Made by a program: the position numbers and the translations under genes. A stretch of DNA of 64,000 bases from Pseudemcibacter sp038106445 (GTDB lineage: Bacteria; Pseudomonadota; Alphaproteobacteria; Sphingomonadales; Emcibacteraceae): the NCBI GenBank assembly GCA_038106445.1, contig JAYODU010000004.1, positions 124,001 to 188,000 of the forward strand. Reading direction: 5' to 3'. Shown one piece after another: positions 1 through 8,166 of the stretch (its first letter is position 1; each line of letters starts with the position of its first letter). The notes below the pieces were generated by a model. It saw only the letters and a program-made list of their open reading frames with translations, was not told the DNA's origin and did no database searches.

Positions 1-1323
1 CATATAGCCCACATCACCTGTTTTTAAAATATCACCTATCATAATGGCATCTGTCGCATCGGGCCTTTGCCAATATCCTTTCATGACCTGCGGGCCGCGA
101 ATACATATTTCGCCGCGTTCACCGATTGGCATGATCTCCCCTTCAACGTCGCGGTTCATAATGAAAACTTCAGTCGCCGGAAGCGGAAGGCCAATTGATC
201 CTGCCCGACTGCCAATTTCACCCATCGGACTTGCATGTGTTACGGGGGATGCTTCTGTAAGGCCGTATCCTTCCGTAATATCAAGTCCCCAACGGTTACG
301 GTATTGCTGTCTTAAATCCACAGGAAGGGGCGCACCACCCGACATGGCCATTTTTATTTTTCCAATGCCAATTTTATCTGCATCTTTATGGTTTGCCAGT
401 GCCGTAAACATGGTCGGCACACCCGAAAACAGGCTTATATTTTCCTTCATCATTAATTTCACGGCGTCTTCAAGTTCAAATTTGGGGACAACAACAATCC
501 GCGCTCCGACCTTAAGCCCAAAACTAAGCACAACCGTAAGCGCAAAAATATGAAAAAATGGCAGGAACGCCGCTACATTTTCATTTCCGAATTCAAGATC
601 AGGCGGCCAAACCAAAAGCTGGTTCATATTAATATAAAGGTTGGAATGTGTCAGCATTGCCCCTTTGGGTACCCCGGTTGTACCTCCTGTATATTGAAGC
701 ACCGCTATATCATTATCCGGGTCAATATCGGAAGCTATGACAGACCCGTCATTTTCAAAAAGGGAATTATAATCCACATAGCTTTCGTCTTTGGATACTT
801 TGGCAATGGCACTTGCTTTAAACAATTTGAACAGAAAATTCTTTGGAAACGGAAGTGTTTCCGAAAATTTGCATACAATCAGTTTTTCAAGCCGGCTGTT
901 ATCAACAATTTTCTTCATTTTGGTATAAAGCGCATCAAGATCAAGTGTGACCATAATATCCGTTTGGGAATCTTCAACCTGATGCATAAGTTCGGATTCA
1001 GAATAAAGCGGGCTATAATTAACCACAGTACAGCCGATCTTAAGCGTCGCGAACATCATCACGACAAACTGCGGGCAATTGGGCAGAAAAAATCCAACTT
1101 TTATACCCTTCTTAACACCCATATCCTGAAGCGATTTTGCCGCCTGGTTTATTTGCTGTTGAAGCTCGCCGTAGGTCCATGTTTTTCCCATAAAATCCAG
1201 CGCAATGTTACCCGGTATTTTATCCGCTGTGCCATCAACAATCGTATGCAGGGGCTTTCCTTCAAATGTTTGGTCCCATTTTACATGGGGCGGATAATGA
1301 TCAAGCCATGGTCGTTGTGTCAT
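1..1323 (-). CDS. Long-chain acyl-CoA synthetase (AMP-forming), 3' end outside window
   Basis: ANL-superfamily enzyme that adenylates a fatty acid and transfers it to CoA. Translation from the ATG at 1323 starts MTQRPWLDHYPPHVKW and stays open for 441 codons to the left edge, so the C-terminus is missing. The AMP-binding P-loop YTGGTTGVPKGAML lies near residue 215, and the N-terminal block WTYGELQQQINQAAKSL is typical of FadD-like ligases. The gene starts 9 bases after the SDR stop, so the two probably form one transcript, fitting fatty-acid activation and oxidation. FadD-like long-chain specificity is inferred from the N-terminal style; the gate region and C-terminal lysine cannot be seen. 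Confidence 0.9.
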   Translation of the reverse strand, partial: MTQRPWLDHYPPHVKWDQTFEGKPLHTIVDGTADKIPGNIALDFMGKTWTYGELQQQINQAAKSLQDMGVKKGIKVGFFLPNCPQFVVMMFATLKIGCTVVNYSPLYSESELMHQVEDSQTDIMVTLDLDALYTKMKKIVDNSRLEKLIVCKFSETLPFPKNFLFKLFKASAIAKVSKDESYVDYNSLFENDGSVIASDIDPDNDIAVLQYTGGTTGVPKGAMLTHSNLYINMNQLLVWPPDLEFGNENVAAFLPFFHIFALTVVLSFGLKVGARIVVVPKFELEDAVKLMMKENISLFSGVPTMFTALANHKDADKIGIGKIKMAMSGGAPLPVDLRQQYRNRWGLDITEGYGLTEASPVTHASPMGEIGSRAGSIGLPLPATEVFIMNRDVEGEIMPIGERGEICIRGPQVMKGYWQRPDATDAIMIGDILKTGDVGYM

Positions 1324-1332
1324 TTTCTTTTC

Positions 1333-2163
1333 TTAAACTGGATCAACAAAAAAATCGGGCAGTAGTGTTGCATTTGGATCTACGGCATAAGCGGACAAAT
1401 CCTTAATACCTTCGCTTGCCAGAACTTCATCATCAATATAAAAATTACTACTATGCACTTTCGCATCACGTGTCAGTATGATGTGCGCAGCGTCTGCCAT
1501 AATATCAGGTTTTCGGCTGCCGCGCATGGCAGTTTCCCCACCAAGCAGGTTTTTGATCGCCGCCGTTGCGATAGTTGTACGCGGCCATAGCGCATTGAAC
1601 GCAATCCCCTGTTTCTTAAATTCTTTGGCCATACCAAGCACACACATGCTCATCCCAAACTTTGCCATCGTATAGGCAACATGCGGGCCAAACCATTTTG
1701 CCTCCATATTCAGCGGCGGTGAAATATTAAGTACATGTGGGTTGTCTGACTTTAAAAGATGCGGAATACAGGCTTTTGAAACCATGAAGGTCCCGCGTGT
1801 ATTTACGCTGTGCATCAAATCATAACGCTTCATTTCAGTTTCCAGCGTCGGTGTAAGCGAAATGGCACTGGCATTATTGATCAGGATATCAATACCACCG
1901 AATTTATACACTGTCTTTGCCACGGCGTCGTTTACCATATCCTCATCACGGATATCGACCTGACAGGCAAGCCCCTGCCCGCCGGCTGCTTCTATTTCTT
2001 CAACCGATTTATAAATGGTCCCTTCAAGTTTCGGATGCGGTTTTGCAGTTTTCGCCGAAATCGTGATATTTGCACCATCACGCGCACATTTTAAAGCGAT
2101 GGCAAGCCCGATCCCGCGGCTGCCACCGGTAATAAATACGGTTTTCCCTTTTAATGTTGGCAT
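1333..2163 (-). CDS. SDR family oxidoreductase (HSDL2-like)
   Basis: Short-chain dehydrogenase/reductase, 276 aa. The Rossmann glycine motif TGGSRGIG is at residues 13-20, the NNAS motif near 96, and the catalytic YTMAK (Tyr-x3-Lys) near 164-168. The usual catalytic serine region reads NISPP. The sequence resembles the SDR part of hydroxysteroid dehydrogenase-like protein 2, a family often linked to fatty-acid metabolism, but the substrate is unknown. The ATG at 2163 has GGAG about 6 bases upstream. It is the first gene of a likely two-gene operon with the acyl-CoA synthetase. Confidence 0.88.
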   Translation of the reverse strand: MPTLKGKTVFITGGSRGIGLAIALKCARDGANITISAKTAKPHPKLEGTIYKSVEEIEAAGGQGLACQVDIRDEDMVNDAVAKTVYKFGGIDILINNASAISLTPTLETEMKRYDLMHSVNTRGTFMVSKACIPHLLKSDNPHVLNISPPLNMEAKWFGPHVAYTMAKFGMSMCVLGMAKEFKKQGIAFNALWPRTTIATAAIKNLLGGETAMRGSRKPDIMADAAHIILTRDAKVHSSNFYIDDEVLASEGIKDLSAYAVDPNATLLPDFFVDPV

Positions 2164-2243
2164 TCATACTCCATTTGAGGGTTGTAACCTAGTCTCCCAA
2201 CAATTATAGAACAGTATTAAAGATATTGAATCAAGTATAATCA

Positions 2244-3203
2244 ATGACAATGACCGATAGCCGTATCTATATCCCGGGTGAGGATACTTATAAAAAGGCA
2301 GCAAATATGCTTGCCCGCGGCGAACTTTTATCCTTTCCGACGGAAACTGTTTACGGGCTTGGCGCAGATGCGACAAACAGCATCGCTGTCGCGGGGATAT
2401 ATAAAGCGAAAAACCGTCCTGATTTTAACCCGCTGATTGTGCATATATATGATGCCGCCACGGCGGATAAATATGTAAAAATGAACGATACGGCCAAACG
2501 TCTGGCAAAGTATTTCTGGCCGGGGCCGTTTACAATGGTTCTTCCCAAAAAAGAACCGGGCAATCTTTCGGACCTTGTCAGCGCCGGGCTTGATACTGTT
2601 GCCATACGTGTTCCCGAACATGATGTCGCCCGGTCGCTTCTTAAACATTTTGGAAGGCCCGTTGCCGCCCCAAGTGCCAATATTTCTGGACGTGTAAGCC
2701 CGACCACCGCCGCCCACGTTGACGGAGAATTCGGCGATGAGCTTCAAATGATCATTGATGGCGGGCCCTGCAATAAAGGGATTGAATCAACCATTGTGAA
2801 AGTAACGGACGATAATATCATCCTGTTGCGGCCGGGTAATATCACATTTGATGACATCCAAGCGGCCACAGGGATGAGCGTAATACTTGGGGACAAGGAA
2901 GAAAGCCCATCTTCACCCGGACAGCTTGAAAGCCATTATGCCCCCAATGCAAAAATGAGGCTGAATGTAACCAGCCCTGAAAAAACAGAATGCCTGCTGG
3001 CGTTTGGAAAAGCGCCTGACCACCCGGGCCTTAATCTTAGCCCTAGCGGCAACCTGACCGAAGCCGCCGCCAACCTGTTTTCCATGCTGCGTGAACTTGA
3101 TAGTGCCGGGTATCAAACGATCGCCGTGTCCCCCATTCCGCACGCTGGACTTGGCCTCGCCATCAATGATAGGCTGAAGCGCGCCGCAGCACCAAAGGAT
3201 TAA
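2244..3203 (+). CDS. tsaC: L-threonylcarbamoyladenylate synthase, Sua5 type
   Basis: Makes threonylcarbamoyl-AMP from threonine, bicarbonate and ATP for the t6A37 modification of ANN-decoding tRNAs. The YrdC domain covers about residues 10-200, with FPTETVYGLGADA near the start, KNRPDFNPL for substrate binding and PSANISG. The C-terminal Sua5 domain follows a linker carrying the SHYAP motif (about 230). At 319 aa it is the long two-domain form rather than the short TsaC form. It overlaps the next gene by one base (TAATG), so the two are probably translated together. The gene diverges from the SDR gene across an 80-base gap. Confidence 0.93.
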   Translation: MTMTDSRIYIPGEDTYKKAANMLARGELLSFPTETVYGLGADATNSIAVAGIYKAKNRPDFNPLIVHIYDAATADKYVKMNDTAKRLAKYFWPGPFTMVLPKKEPGNLSDLVSAGLDTVAIRVPEHDVARSLLKHFGRPVAAPSANISGRVSPTTAAHVDGEFGDELQMIIDGGPCNKGIESTIVKVTDDNIILLRPGNITFDDIQAATGMSVILGDKEESPSSPGQLESHYAPNAKMRLNVTSPEKTECLLAFGKAPDHPGLNLSPSGNLTEAAANLFSMLRELDSAGYQTIAVSPIPHAGLGLAINDRLKRAAAPKD

Positions 3204-4633
3204 TGTTTATGGCAATTGATGATCAACATCTGGAAAATTTAAAAAAAATTATCGGCCCGAAAGGGTTTAGCGATGATCCCGCAACCATAGCACCCCACAC
3301 CGAAGAACCACGGGGAAAATTTTTTGGAAAAACCCCCTTGTTGCTTATGCCGGATAGCACCGCGTGCGTATCTGAAATTTTATCCTACGCACATGAAAAC
3401 AATCTGAAAATAGTCCCGCAAAGCGGCAATACCGGCCTTGTCGGTGGTGGCGTGCCGGATAAATCCGGGGATGAGATCCTCGTCAGCCTTAAACGTATGA
3501 ATCAGGTGCGCAAAAAAGACAGACATAACCAGACCATGACCCTTGAAAGCGGTGTGATCCTTGCGGATGCCCACAATATCGCCACAAGCATGGATATGCA
3601 GTTTCCCATGCATATTGCATCCGAAGGGTCCGCCATGATCGGCGGCAATATTTCATCAAATGCCGGGGGTATCAATGTGCTGCGCTACGGCAACATGCGT
3701 GACCTTGTTCTTGGGCTTGAAGTGGTACTGCCAGATGGCAAAATTTGGGACGGCATTTCGGGACTTCGCAAGGATAATACCGGTTATGATTTAAAGCAGC
3801 TTTTCATCGGGGCGGAAGGAACACTTGGCATCATTACCGCCGCGACGCTTAAATTATACCCCGCATCGACACAGATTAACGCCGCCTTTGTCTCCGTGCC
3901 GGACCCCCACGCGGCAATTGAACTTTTGACACTCGCCAAAGCCATTAGCGGCGACAGCCTCACCGCGTTTGAAATTCTGCCGCGTATCGGCATTGAATTT
4001 ACCACCCGCCACATGCCCGGATGCCGGGAACCGCTGGACACAAAATATGACTGGTATATCCTGATTGAATGCTCCACATCCCTGTCATCTGATCTTTTAA
4101 ACCTTGAACTGGTGATGGAAAAAATCCTTGAAACCGGGATGGAACAGGAACTCATCCTTGACGGCGTCATCCCCAAAAATATGGCGGAACGAAAAGAACT
4201 CTGGAGCCTGCGGGAACATATGTCCGAAGTACAAAAGCACGAAGGCGGCAGCATCAAGCATGATGTGTCAGTGCCAGTTTCAAAAATACCGGAATTTCTA
4301 AAACGTGCCACCGATGCGGTATGTTCCCTTGTCCCCGGAATTCGGCCTGTACCATTCGGGCATATCGGGGACGGGAATATTCATTTTAACCTGTCACAGC
4401 CAGTTGATATGGATAAGCAGGAATATCTTGACCGCTGGGAAGAAATAAACCGATTTGTCCATGAAATCGTCGTGAACATCGGCGGCAGTATCAGTGCGGA
4501 ACATGGCATTGGCACCTTAAAGGTTGATGACCTAGCGCATTTCAAACCAGATATCGACATTGCCATGATGAAATTGATCAAAAATGCCCTTGATCCAAAA
4601 AATATCATGAACCCTGGCCGGATTATTCGTTAA
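3203..4633 (+). CDS. FAD-binding oxidoreductase, GlcD / D-2-hydroxyglutarate dehydrogenase family
   Basis: 476 aa VAO-type flavoprotein that oxidises a D-2-hydroxy acid. The FAD-binding PCMH domain is N-terminal (PQSGNTGLVGGGVP about 72-85; GGNISSNAGG about 147). The FAD-oxidase C-terminal domain carries PFGHIGDGNIHFN (about 385) with the metal-binding histidines and SAEHGIGTLK near 437. The GHIGDGNIH plus AEHGIG pair is typical of D-2-hydroxyglutarate and D-lactate dehydrogenases; the exact substrate cannot be told. The start ATG overlaps the tsaC stop by one base; MAIDD two codons later is an alternative start. Confidence 0.9.
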   Translation: MFMAIDDQHLENLKKIIGPKGFSDDPATIAPHTEEPRGKFFGKTPLLLMPDSTACVSEILSYAHENNLKIVPQSGNTGLVGGGVPDKSGDEILVSLKRMNQVRKKDRHNQTMTLESGVILADAHNIATSMDMQFPMHIASEGSAMIGGNISSNAGGINVLRYGNMRDLVLGLEVVLPDGKIWDGISGLRKDNTGYDLKQLFIGAEGTLGIITAATLKLYPASTQINAAFVSVPDPHAAIELLTLAKAISGDSLTAFEILPRIGIEFTTRHMPGCREPLDTKYDWYILIECSTSLSSDLLNLELVMEKILETGMEQELILDGVIPKNMAERKELWSLREHMSEVQKHEGGSIKHDVSVPVSKIPEFLKRATDAVCSLVPGIRPVPFGHIGDGNIHFNLSQPVDMDKQEYLDRWEEINRFVHEIVVNIGGSISAEHGIGTLKVDDLAHFKPDIDIAMMKLIKNALDPKNIMNPGRIIR

Positions 4634-4657
4634 GCCGAATTTTTAAGGGGGAATTAT

Positions 4658-4687
4658 TAGTCCGCTTTCGACCCAAAGCAGACGTTC
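4658..4687 (+). repeat. Left copy of inverted repeat flanking the rhamnosidase relic
   Basis: This 30-base element contains a near-palindrome: GTCCGCTTT, a CGACCC loop, then AAAGCAGAC (one mismatch in a 9-bp stem). A second copy sits in opposite orientation at 5083-5112 and shares the core CCGCTTTCGACCCA and the ending ATTC/GTTC. Together they bracket 395 bases holding a gene fragment. No transposase is present. Confidence 0.65.
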
Positions 4688-4750
4688 AAAAGGTAATAAA
4701 ATAACTTATAATAATTTCGATATTTGTACTATGTCATGGAAAGTATATAT

Positions 4751-5077
4751 TCATTGTAACTTGCCAGATGCCTCATTCGATAAAAACTGATATTGCCCAC
4801 CCAAAACATCAAAAACTATATAACTGCCATCTACACGATTAAACTTTACGCCTTCGGCATCAATTACATCAGTTCCATTCTCTGTTACGCCATCTACTGA
4901 AACTGCAGGTACATAAACTTCGGCCGTGGTATTAGTCGGGATGGTCACATTAATAGTGACGTTATTACCATTTTTTTTCCAAGCAGACTTTATCATGCCG
5001 TTAATTGATTTATGTTCTGCCAATACAGCACTAAAAGCGAACAAAATTAGAATACTGTGGGAAGTAAGATATTCCAA
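4751..5077 (-). pseudogene. Alpha-L-rhamnosidase C-terminal fragment
   Basis: Open frame of 108 codons. Residues 25-60, with INGMIKSAWKKNGN and VTIPTNTTAEVYVPA, match the C-terminal beta-sandwich of bacterial alpha-L-rhamnosidases (GH78), where this block follows the catalytic barrel. A complete enzyme is usually 700-1000 aa, and nothing upstream encodes the catalytic domain. The first about 20 residues (MEYLTSHSILILFAFSAVLA) look like chance coding or a makeshift hydrophobic leader. I read it as a relic carried with the flanking inverted repeats. Expression as a small secreted domain cannot be excluded. Confidence 0.65.
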
Positions 5078-5082
5078 TTCGT

Positions 5083-5112
5083 GAATGTCCTCTATGGGTC
5101 GAAAGCGGTCAT
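5083..5112 (-). repeat. Right copy of inverted repeat flanking the rhamnosidase relic
   Basis: Reverse complement reads ATGACCGCTTTCGACCCA then TAGAGGACATTC. It aligns with the left copy at 4658-4687 with a handful of mismatches and points inward toward it. Its own stem is less complete than in the left copy. Confidence 0.65.
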
Positions 5113-5136
5113 AATGATCTAGCTTAATTATCCTTT

Positions 5137-5946
5137 TTATCGAAGGTCATTTGTTGATTTATCAAGTTGTGATGCGAAGATCGCTTCAATCTTCTTTGTC
5201 GATTTTAAATCCGCAATCCACTGATCAAGATATGTTTTAAAGTCGTCGTCTTTTTTAAAAAGATATGCTTTTTCGGACCTGTTAAAGGGGGCATCGGGAT
5301 TAACCGCATCCAGTTCCGGATGGATACGCTTTTGAATGATTGTTTCGATGGCGTCCGTCACCATGACATCTGCTTCACCCGATACAATTTTTTCAAACAC
5401 GGTGATATTTTCAGGATTTTCGATGAGCGTGGCATTTGGGAAATTGTCGCGCGCGAAACGTTCATTTGTACCGCCAGGGTTAAAAATCACCCGCACATGG
5501 GGCTGGTTTATTTCCTGGAGTGTATCAAAATTATTTACTTCCGCATCCCTGGCAATCGCGGCTTTCCCGCCTTCATGCATCGGAATTGAAAACATGGCAA
5601 GCTTTTGTCGGTCACCCGTGATGGTAATACCGCTCATCCCGATATCAAATTTATCCGCCATCAGATCATCCATTAATGTGGGCCATGTAGTTTCAACAAA
5701 TTCCACCCTGACATTCAGATTACGTGCAAGATCATTTGCAAGTTCGATGTCGACCCCGTCAAGATTATCCCCGCGCCAATATGAGAAGGGCAAATAATCA
5801 CCCGTTGTCCCGACCATTAAAACACCTGCTTCACGGATTTCATCCAGTTTCGAATTTGTACTCTGCTGATCACACCCCGTTACAAACAGAAGAGCAAATA
5901 TGAACAGTATCAAATAGCTGATTTTATTTAAAAAAATAGCATTCAT
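5137..5946 (-). CDS. Periplasmic solute-binding fold lipoprotein, cyclohexadienyl dehydratase (PheC)-like
   Basis: 269 aa with a lipoprotein signal (LLFVTGC, cysteine near 25) and the type-2 periplasmic binding fold (SBP_bac_3). The pattern VGTTGDYLPFSYW, ETTWPTLMDDL, FDIGMSGITI, RVIFNPGGTNERFAR, VMVTDAIE and SEKAYLF follows cyclohexadienyl dehydratase, which converts prephenate or arogenate to phenylpyruvate or phenylalanine, more closely than amino-acid transport receptors. There is no permease or ATPase gene nearby, which also argues against a transporter. A plain amino-acid-binding protein remains possible. The start codon directly abuts the stop of the upstream yedK gene, so they are probably co-transcribed. 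Confidence 0.75.
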   Translation of the reverse strand: MNAIFLNKISYLILFIFALLFVTGCDQQSTNSKLDEIREAGVLMVGTTGDYLPFSYWRGDNLDGVDIELANDLARNLNVRVEFVETTWPTLMDDLMADKFDIGMSGITITGDRQKLAMFSIPMHEGGKAAIARDAEVNNFDTLQEINQPHVRVIFNPGGTNERFARDNFPNATLIENPENITVFEKIVSGEADVMVTDAIETIIQKRIHPELDAVNPDAPFNRSEKAYLFKKDDDFKTYLDQWIADLKSTKKIEAIFASQLDKSTNDLR

Positions 5947-6678
5947 TTAAAATAACCTTAACTGATCCGCTGTTGCGGGCATCACACATTTTTCATCATC
6001 ATTGCGCGCATTATTGACATAGGGGCTTACCTCATACATTTCGAGCTGACGGTCAAGTTCCGTTGAAAGTTTTGAAAAAATGCTCCGGTCCGGCGGATCA
6101 GACGGCTGCATCCAGAGATCATAATCAACCGGTGCCACGATAACGGGGGAACGGTGATGAATTTTTTTCATTTCCGGTGTGGCGGGTTTGGTGACAAGCG
6201 ATACGGTTTCAAGCCAGTCTTCCCCCGCCGGGCCGGTCCAGGCGTCCCAAATCCCGGCAAACATAAATGGCTTATTATCCGGAAGTGAAATGTGAAACGG
6301 CACCGGCGATGCGCCATCACGTTTCCATTCATAAAAGCCATCCGCAGGCACAAGACATTTGCGCCGCCGAAACGGCCCGCGAAACGATGGTTTGTTGGCA
6401 ATTGTTTCGGACCGCGCGTTGATAAGCGGACGATCATTTTTAATTTCTTTGGCAAAAAAAGGGATCAATCCCCACCTCATTAATACGGCTTCTCGTTCTG
6501 GAAGTGGTGCATCAGGAATTATTGCCTGATCCTTGTCTGATCCTTTAAGCCGGATAACGGCAACCGGCTGGCTTGGTGCAATGTTAAAGCGCGACGGAAC
6601 ATGAGAGGGACCTTCCATGCCATAACGTTCTTTTAGTTCGTCAAAAACTTCTTTCCGCGCTGTAAAACGGCCACACAT
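5947..6678 (-). CDS. yedK: SOS response-associated peptidase, SRAP/HMCES family
   Basis: 243 aa. Members of this family form a stable thiazolidine crosslink with abasic sites in single-stranded DNA. All key elements are visible: the catalytic Cys2 in MCGRFT, the asparagine in RFNIAPSQP (about 31), the glutamate in DGFYEW (about 117), and the histidine in KIHHRSPVI (about 174). It is divergent from the NUDIX gene. A short palindrome TTTAACGTTAAA (6700-6711) lies in the shared promoter region; I do not recognise it as an alphaproteobacterial LexA site. Confidence 0.93.
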   Translation of the reverse strand: MCGRFTARKEVFDELKERYGMEGPSHVPSRFNIAPSQPVAVIRLKGSDKDQAIIPDAPLPEREAVLMRWGLIPFFAKEIKNDRPLINARSETIANKPSFRGPFRRRKCLVPADGFYEWKRDGASPVPFHISLPDNKPFMFAGIWDAWTGPAGEDWLETVSLVTKPATPEMKKIHHRSPVIVAPVDYDLWMQPSDPPDRSIFSKLSTELDRQLEMYEVSPYVNNARNDDEKCVMPATADQLRLF

Positions 6679-6710
6679 ATGATCAATACACTCTGGTTGT
6701 TTAACGTTAA

Positions 6711-7166
6711 ATGGTTTATAAACTTTTCCTGATGAAAAGAGAATACCCCAAACACCCCATTGCTGCCGTTGGCGTTGTCGTTCTTAAGAAAGGCAAGGTC
6801 CTTTTAATCAAACGGAACAAGCCCCCCAAATCATTTGAATGGAGCATCCCCGGCGGCGCACAGGACCTTGGTGAAAAACTGAAAGAAACAGCAAAGCGCG
6901 AAGTATGGGAAGAAGCCGGGATCAGGATAAAAAACTTAACACTGGTTGATGCCGTGGACTTTATAAAAAAAGACGAAAGCAACACCACTCAATATCATTA
7001 TAGTCTGATTGATTATATGGCGGATTATGATGGCGGTGACCTAACCGCCGGTGATGATGCGATCGATGCAAAATGGGTTGCTGTTGATGAATTACAACAA
7101 TATAACCTCTGGCAGGAAACAACAACCCTGATCCAAAAAGCAATAGCGTTAAAAACGAAAGATTAG
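6711..7166 (+). CDS. NUDIX hydrolase
   Basis: 151 aa; hydrolyses a nucleoside-diphosphate-linked substrate. The Nudix box begins with GGAQDLGE (about residue 48) and ends REVWEEAGI, a full match to GX5EX7REUXEEXGU. Size and the SIPGG context resemble ADP-ribose pyrophosphatase-like members, but the substrate cannot be assigned. A second ATG at 6732 (MKREYPKHP) is an equally possible start; neither has a clear ribosome site. Confidence 0.88.
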   Translation: MVYKLFLMKREYPKHPIAAVGVVVLKKGKVLLIKRNKPPKSFEWSIPGGAQDLGEKLKETAKREVWEEAGIRIKNLTLVDAVDFIKKDESNTTQYHYSLIDYMADYDGGDLTAGDDAIDAKWVAVDELQQYNLWQETTTLIQKAIALKTKD

Positions 7167-7170
7167 ACCG

Positions 7171-7308
7171 TTGGAAGAAAACAACATTTTTAAACGGATT
7201 TTCTTCAGTATCGGCAGGCACCTACGGGTTCTGCTGATCGCGGCGGCTTTTTCAGCGGTTGTTTATGGTGGAATGTATCTTGCGCTTTATTTATTCGGGC
7301 GAATTTAA
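7171..7308 (+). CDS. Small single-span membrane protein with TTG start (tentative)
   Basis: 45 codons from TTG: a short charged N-terminus (MEENNIFKRIFFSIGRHLR) followed by one hydrophobic segment, LLIAAAFSAVVYGGMYLALY. It fills the gap between the NUDIX stop and the DUF2842 gene and ends 11 bases before the latter, with the next gene's ribosome site (AAGGAAAT) right after its stop. The amphipathic-basic then hydrophobic layout resembles a real membrane peptide, but the start is weak and I do not recognise a family. Confidence 0.4.
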   Translation: MEENNIFKRIFFSIGRHLRVLLIAAAFSAVVYGGMYLALYLFGRI

Positions 7309-7319
7309 GGAAATAAAGT

Positions 7320-7547
7320 ATGGCAGAACCAACCTCCCCGAAAATTGGCACTTTGCTCTGGCTTATAATATTCATTTTCATTATGTGCGTTTATATTCTG
7401 CTTGTGACCCGTCTTATTGATGCCTTTTTTGCGGGCAATATTCTTATGGAAATGATAAGTTATATTCTGGTGGGAATTCTCTGGATTTTTCCTGCCAAAT
7501 GGATAATATTTAAACTTAACCGGACCGATCAAACTGGAAATGAATAA
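7320..7547 (+). CDS. DUF2842 family small membrane protein
   Basis: 75 aa with two hydrophobic spans (about 11-32 and 42-63). The second ends YILVGILWIFPAKWIIFKL, matching the Y-x-x-x-G-x-x-W-x-x-P signature of DUF2842, a family of unknown function found in alphaproteobacteria. AAGGAAAT precedes the ATG. The stop overlaps the next start by one base (TAATG), suggesting a link with the EipA-like envelope protein. Confidence 0.65.
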   Translation: MAEPTSPKIGTLLWLIIFIFIMCVYILLVTRLIDAFFAGNILMEMISYILVGILWIFPAKWIIFKLNRTDQTGNE

Positions 7548-8161
7548 TGAAGAAATTTCTTAAGTCAGCACTCATCTTCGCATCGCTATTTCTTGCTGCC
7601 TGTTCAAGTGGCAGTAACAATAATAGTTCTCCGCCACCACCAAGCGAAAACCCCAACATGGACGGAACGAATGTCGATAGTACATATGACAAGGAAAGCG
7701 TTATTAATGCAGCGTCCGAATTTTTTGGTGAAGGGTCGGAAGCGGTTGCAAGCGTTATTGAAAAAGCCTTCAATGATCTTGGGCAACCCAACGGTTATAT
7801 CATTGGCACCGAAGGCAGTGCAGCATTGGTTATTGGCGCACGCTATGGTGACGGTACACTTTCCCATAAAATTGAAGGTGATAAACGCGTATACTGGACT
7901 GGCCCATCAATAGGCATTGATGTCGGGGCGAACGGATCACGGGTTTTTGCGCTTGTTTATAATTTACATGACACCGAAGAACTTTACAGGCGCTATCCCG
8001 CCGTTGAGGGCAGTTTTTATTATGTTGCCGGTGTCGGTATGAATTACCAGCAACTTGATGAAACCATCATCGCCCCAATCCGCATGGGTGTTGGTTTAAG
8101 GGCCGGTGTAAATCTTGGCTACCTGCACTTTTCCAAGGAAAGAAACTGGCTGCCTTTTTAG
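7547..8161 (+). CDS. DUF1134 / EipA family envelope lipoprotein
   Basis: 204 aa. A lipoprotein signal ends at FLAAC (cysteine about 19), followed by a Ser/Asn/Pro-rich linker and the DUF1134 domain (about 48-204). The C-terminal stretch GSFYYVAGVGMNYQQ, APIRMGVGLRAGVNLGYL and final NWLPF is diagnostic. The family includes Brucella EipA, a periplasmic beta-barrel-like protein needed for envelope integrity. Most members have a cleaved signal peptide; the lipobox here is a possible difference. Convergent with yaaA, only 5 bases apart. Confidence 0.85.
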   Translation: MKKFLKSALIFASLFLAACSSGSNNNSSPPPPSENPNMDGTNVDSTYDKESVINAASEFFGEGSEAVASVIEKAFNDLGQPNGYIIGTEGSAALVIGARYGDGTLSHKIEGDKRVYWTGPSIGIDVGANGSRVFALVYNLHDTEELYRRYPAVEGSFYYVAGVGMNYQQLDETIIAPIRMGVGLRAGVNLGYLHFSKERNWLPF

Positions 8162-8166
8162 GCTAT

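Noticed and set aside
44..1365. Two long plus-strand open frames (169 and 271 codons)
   Set aside because: They are antisense to the clear acyl-CoA synthetase and encode low-complexity protein with no recognisable domain.
4634..5136. Insertion sequence or integron cassette
   Set aside because: Inverted repeats are present but there is no transposase or integrase, and no target duplication could be confirmed by eye.
5137..5946. Amino-acid ABC transporter receptor
   Set aside because: No permease or ATPase nearby, and the NPGGTNERFAR block fits cyclohexadienyl dehydratase better; kept as alternative only.
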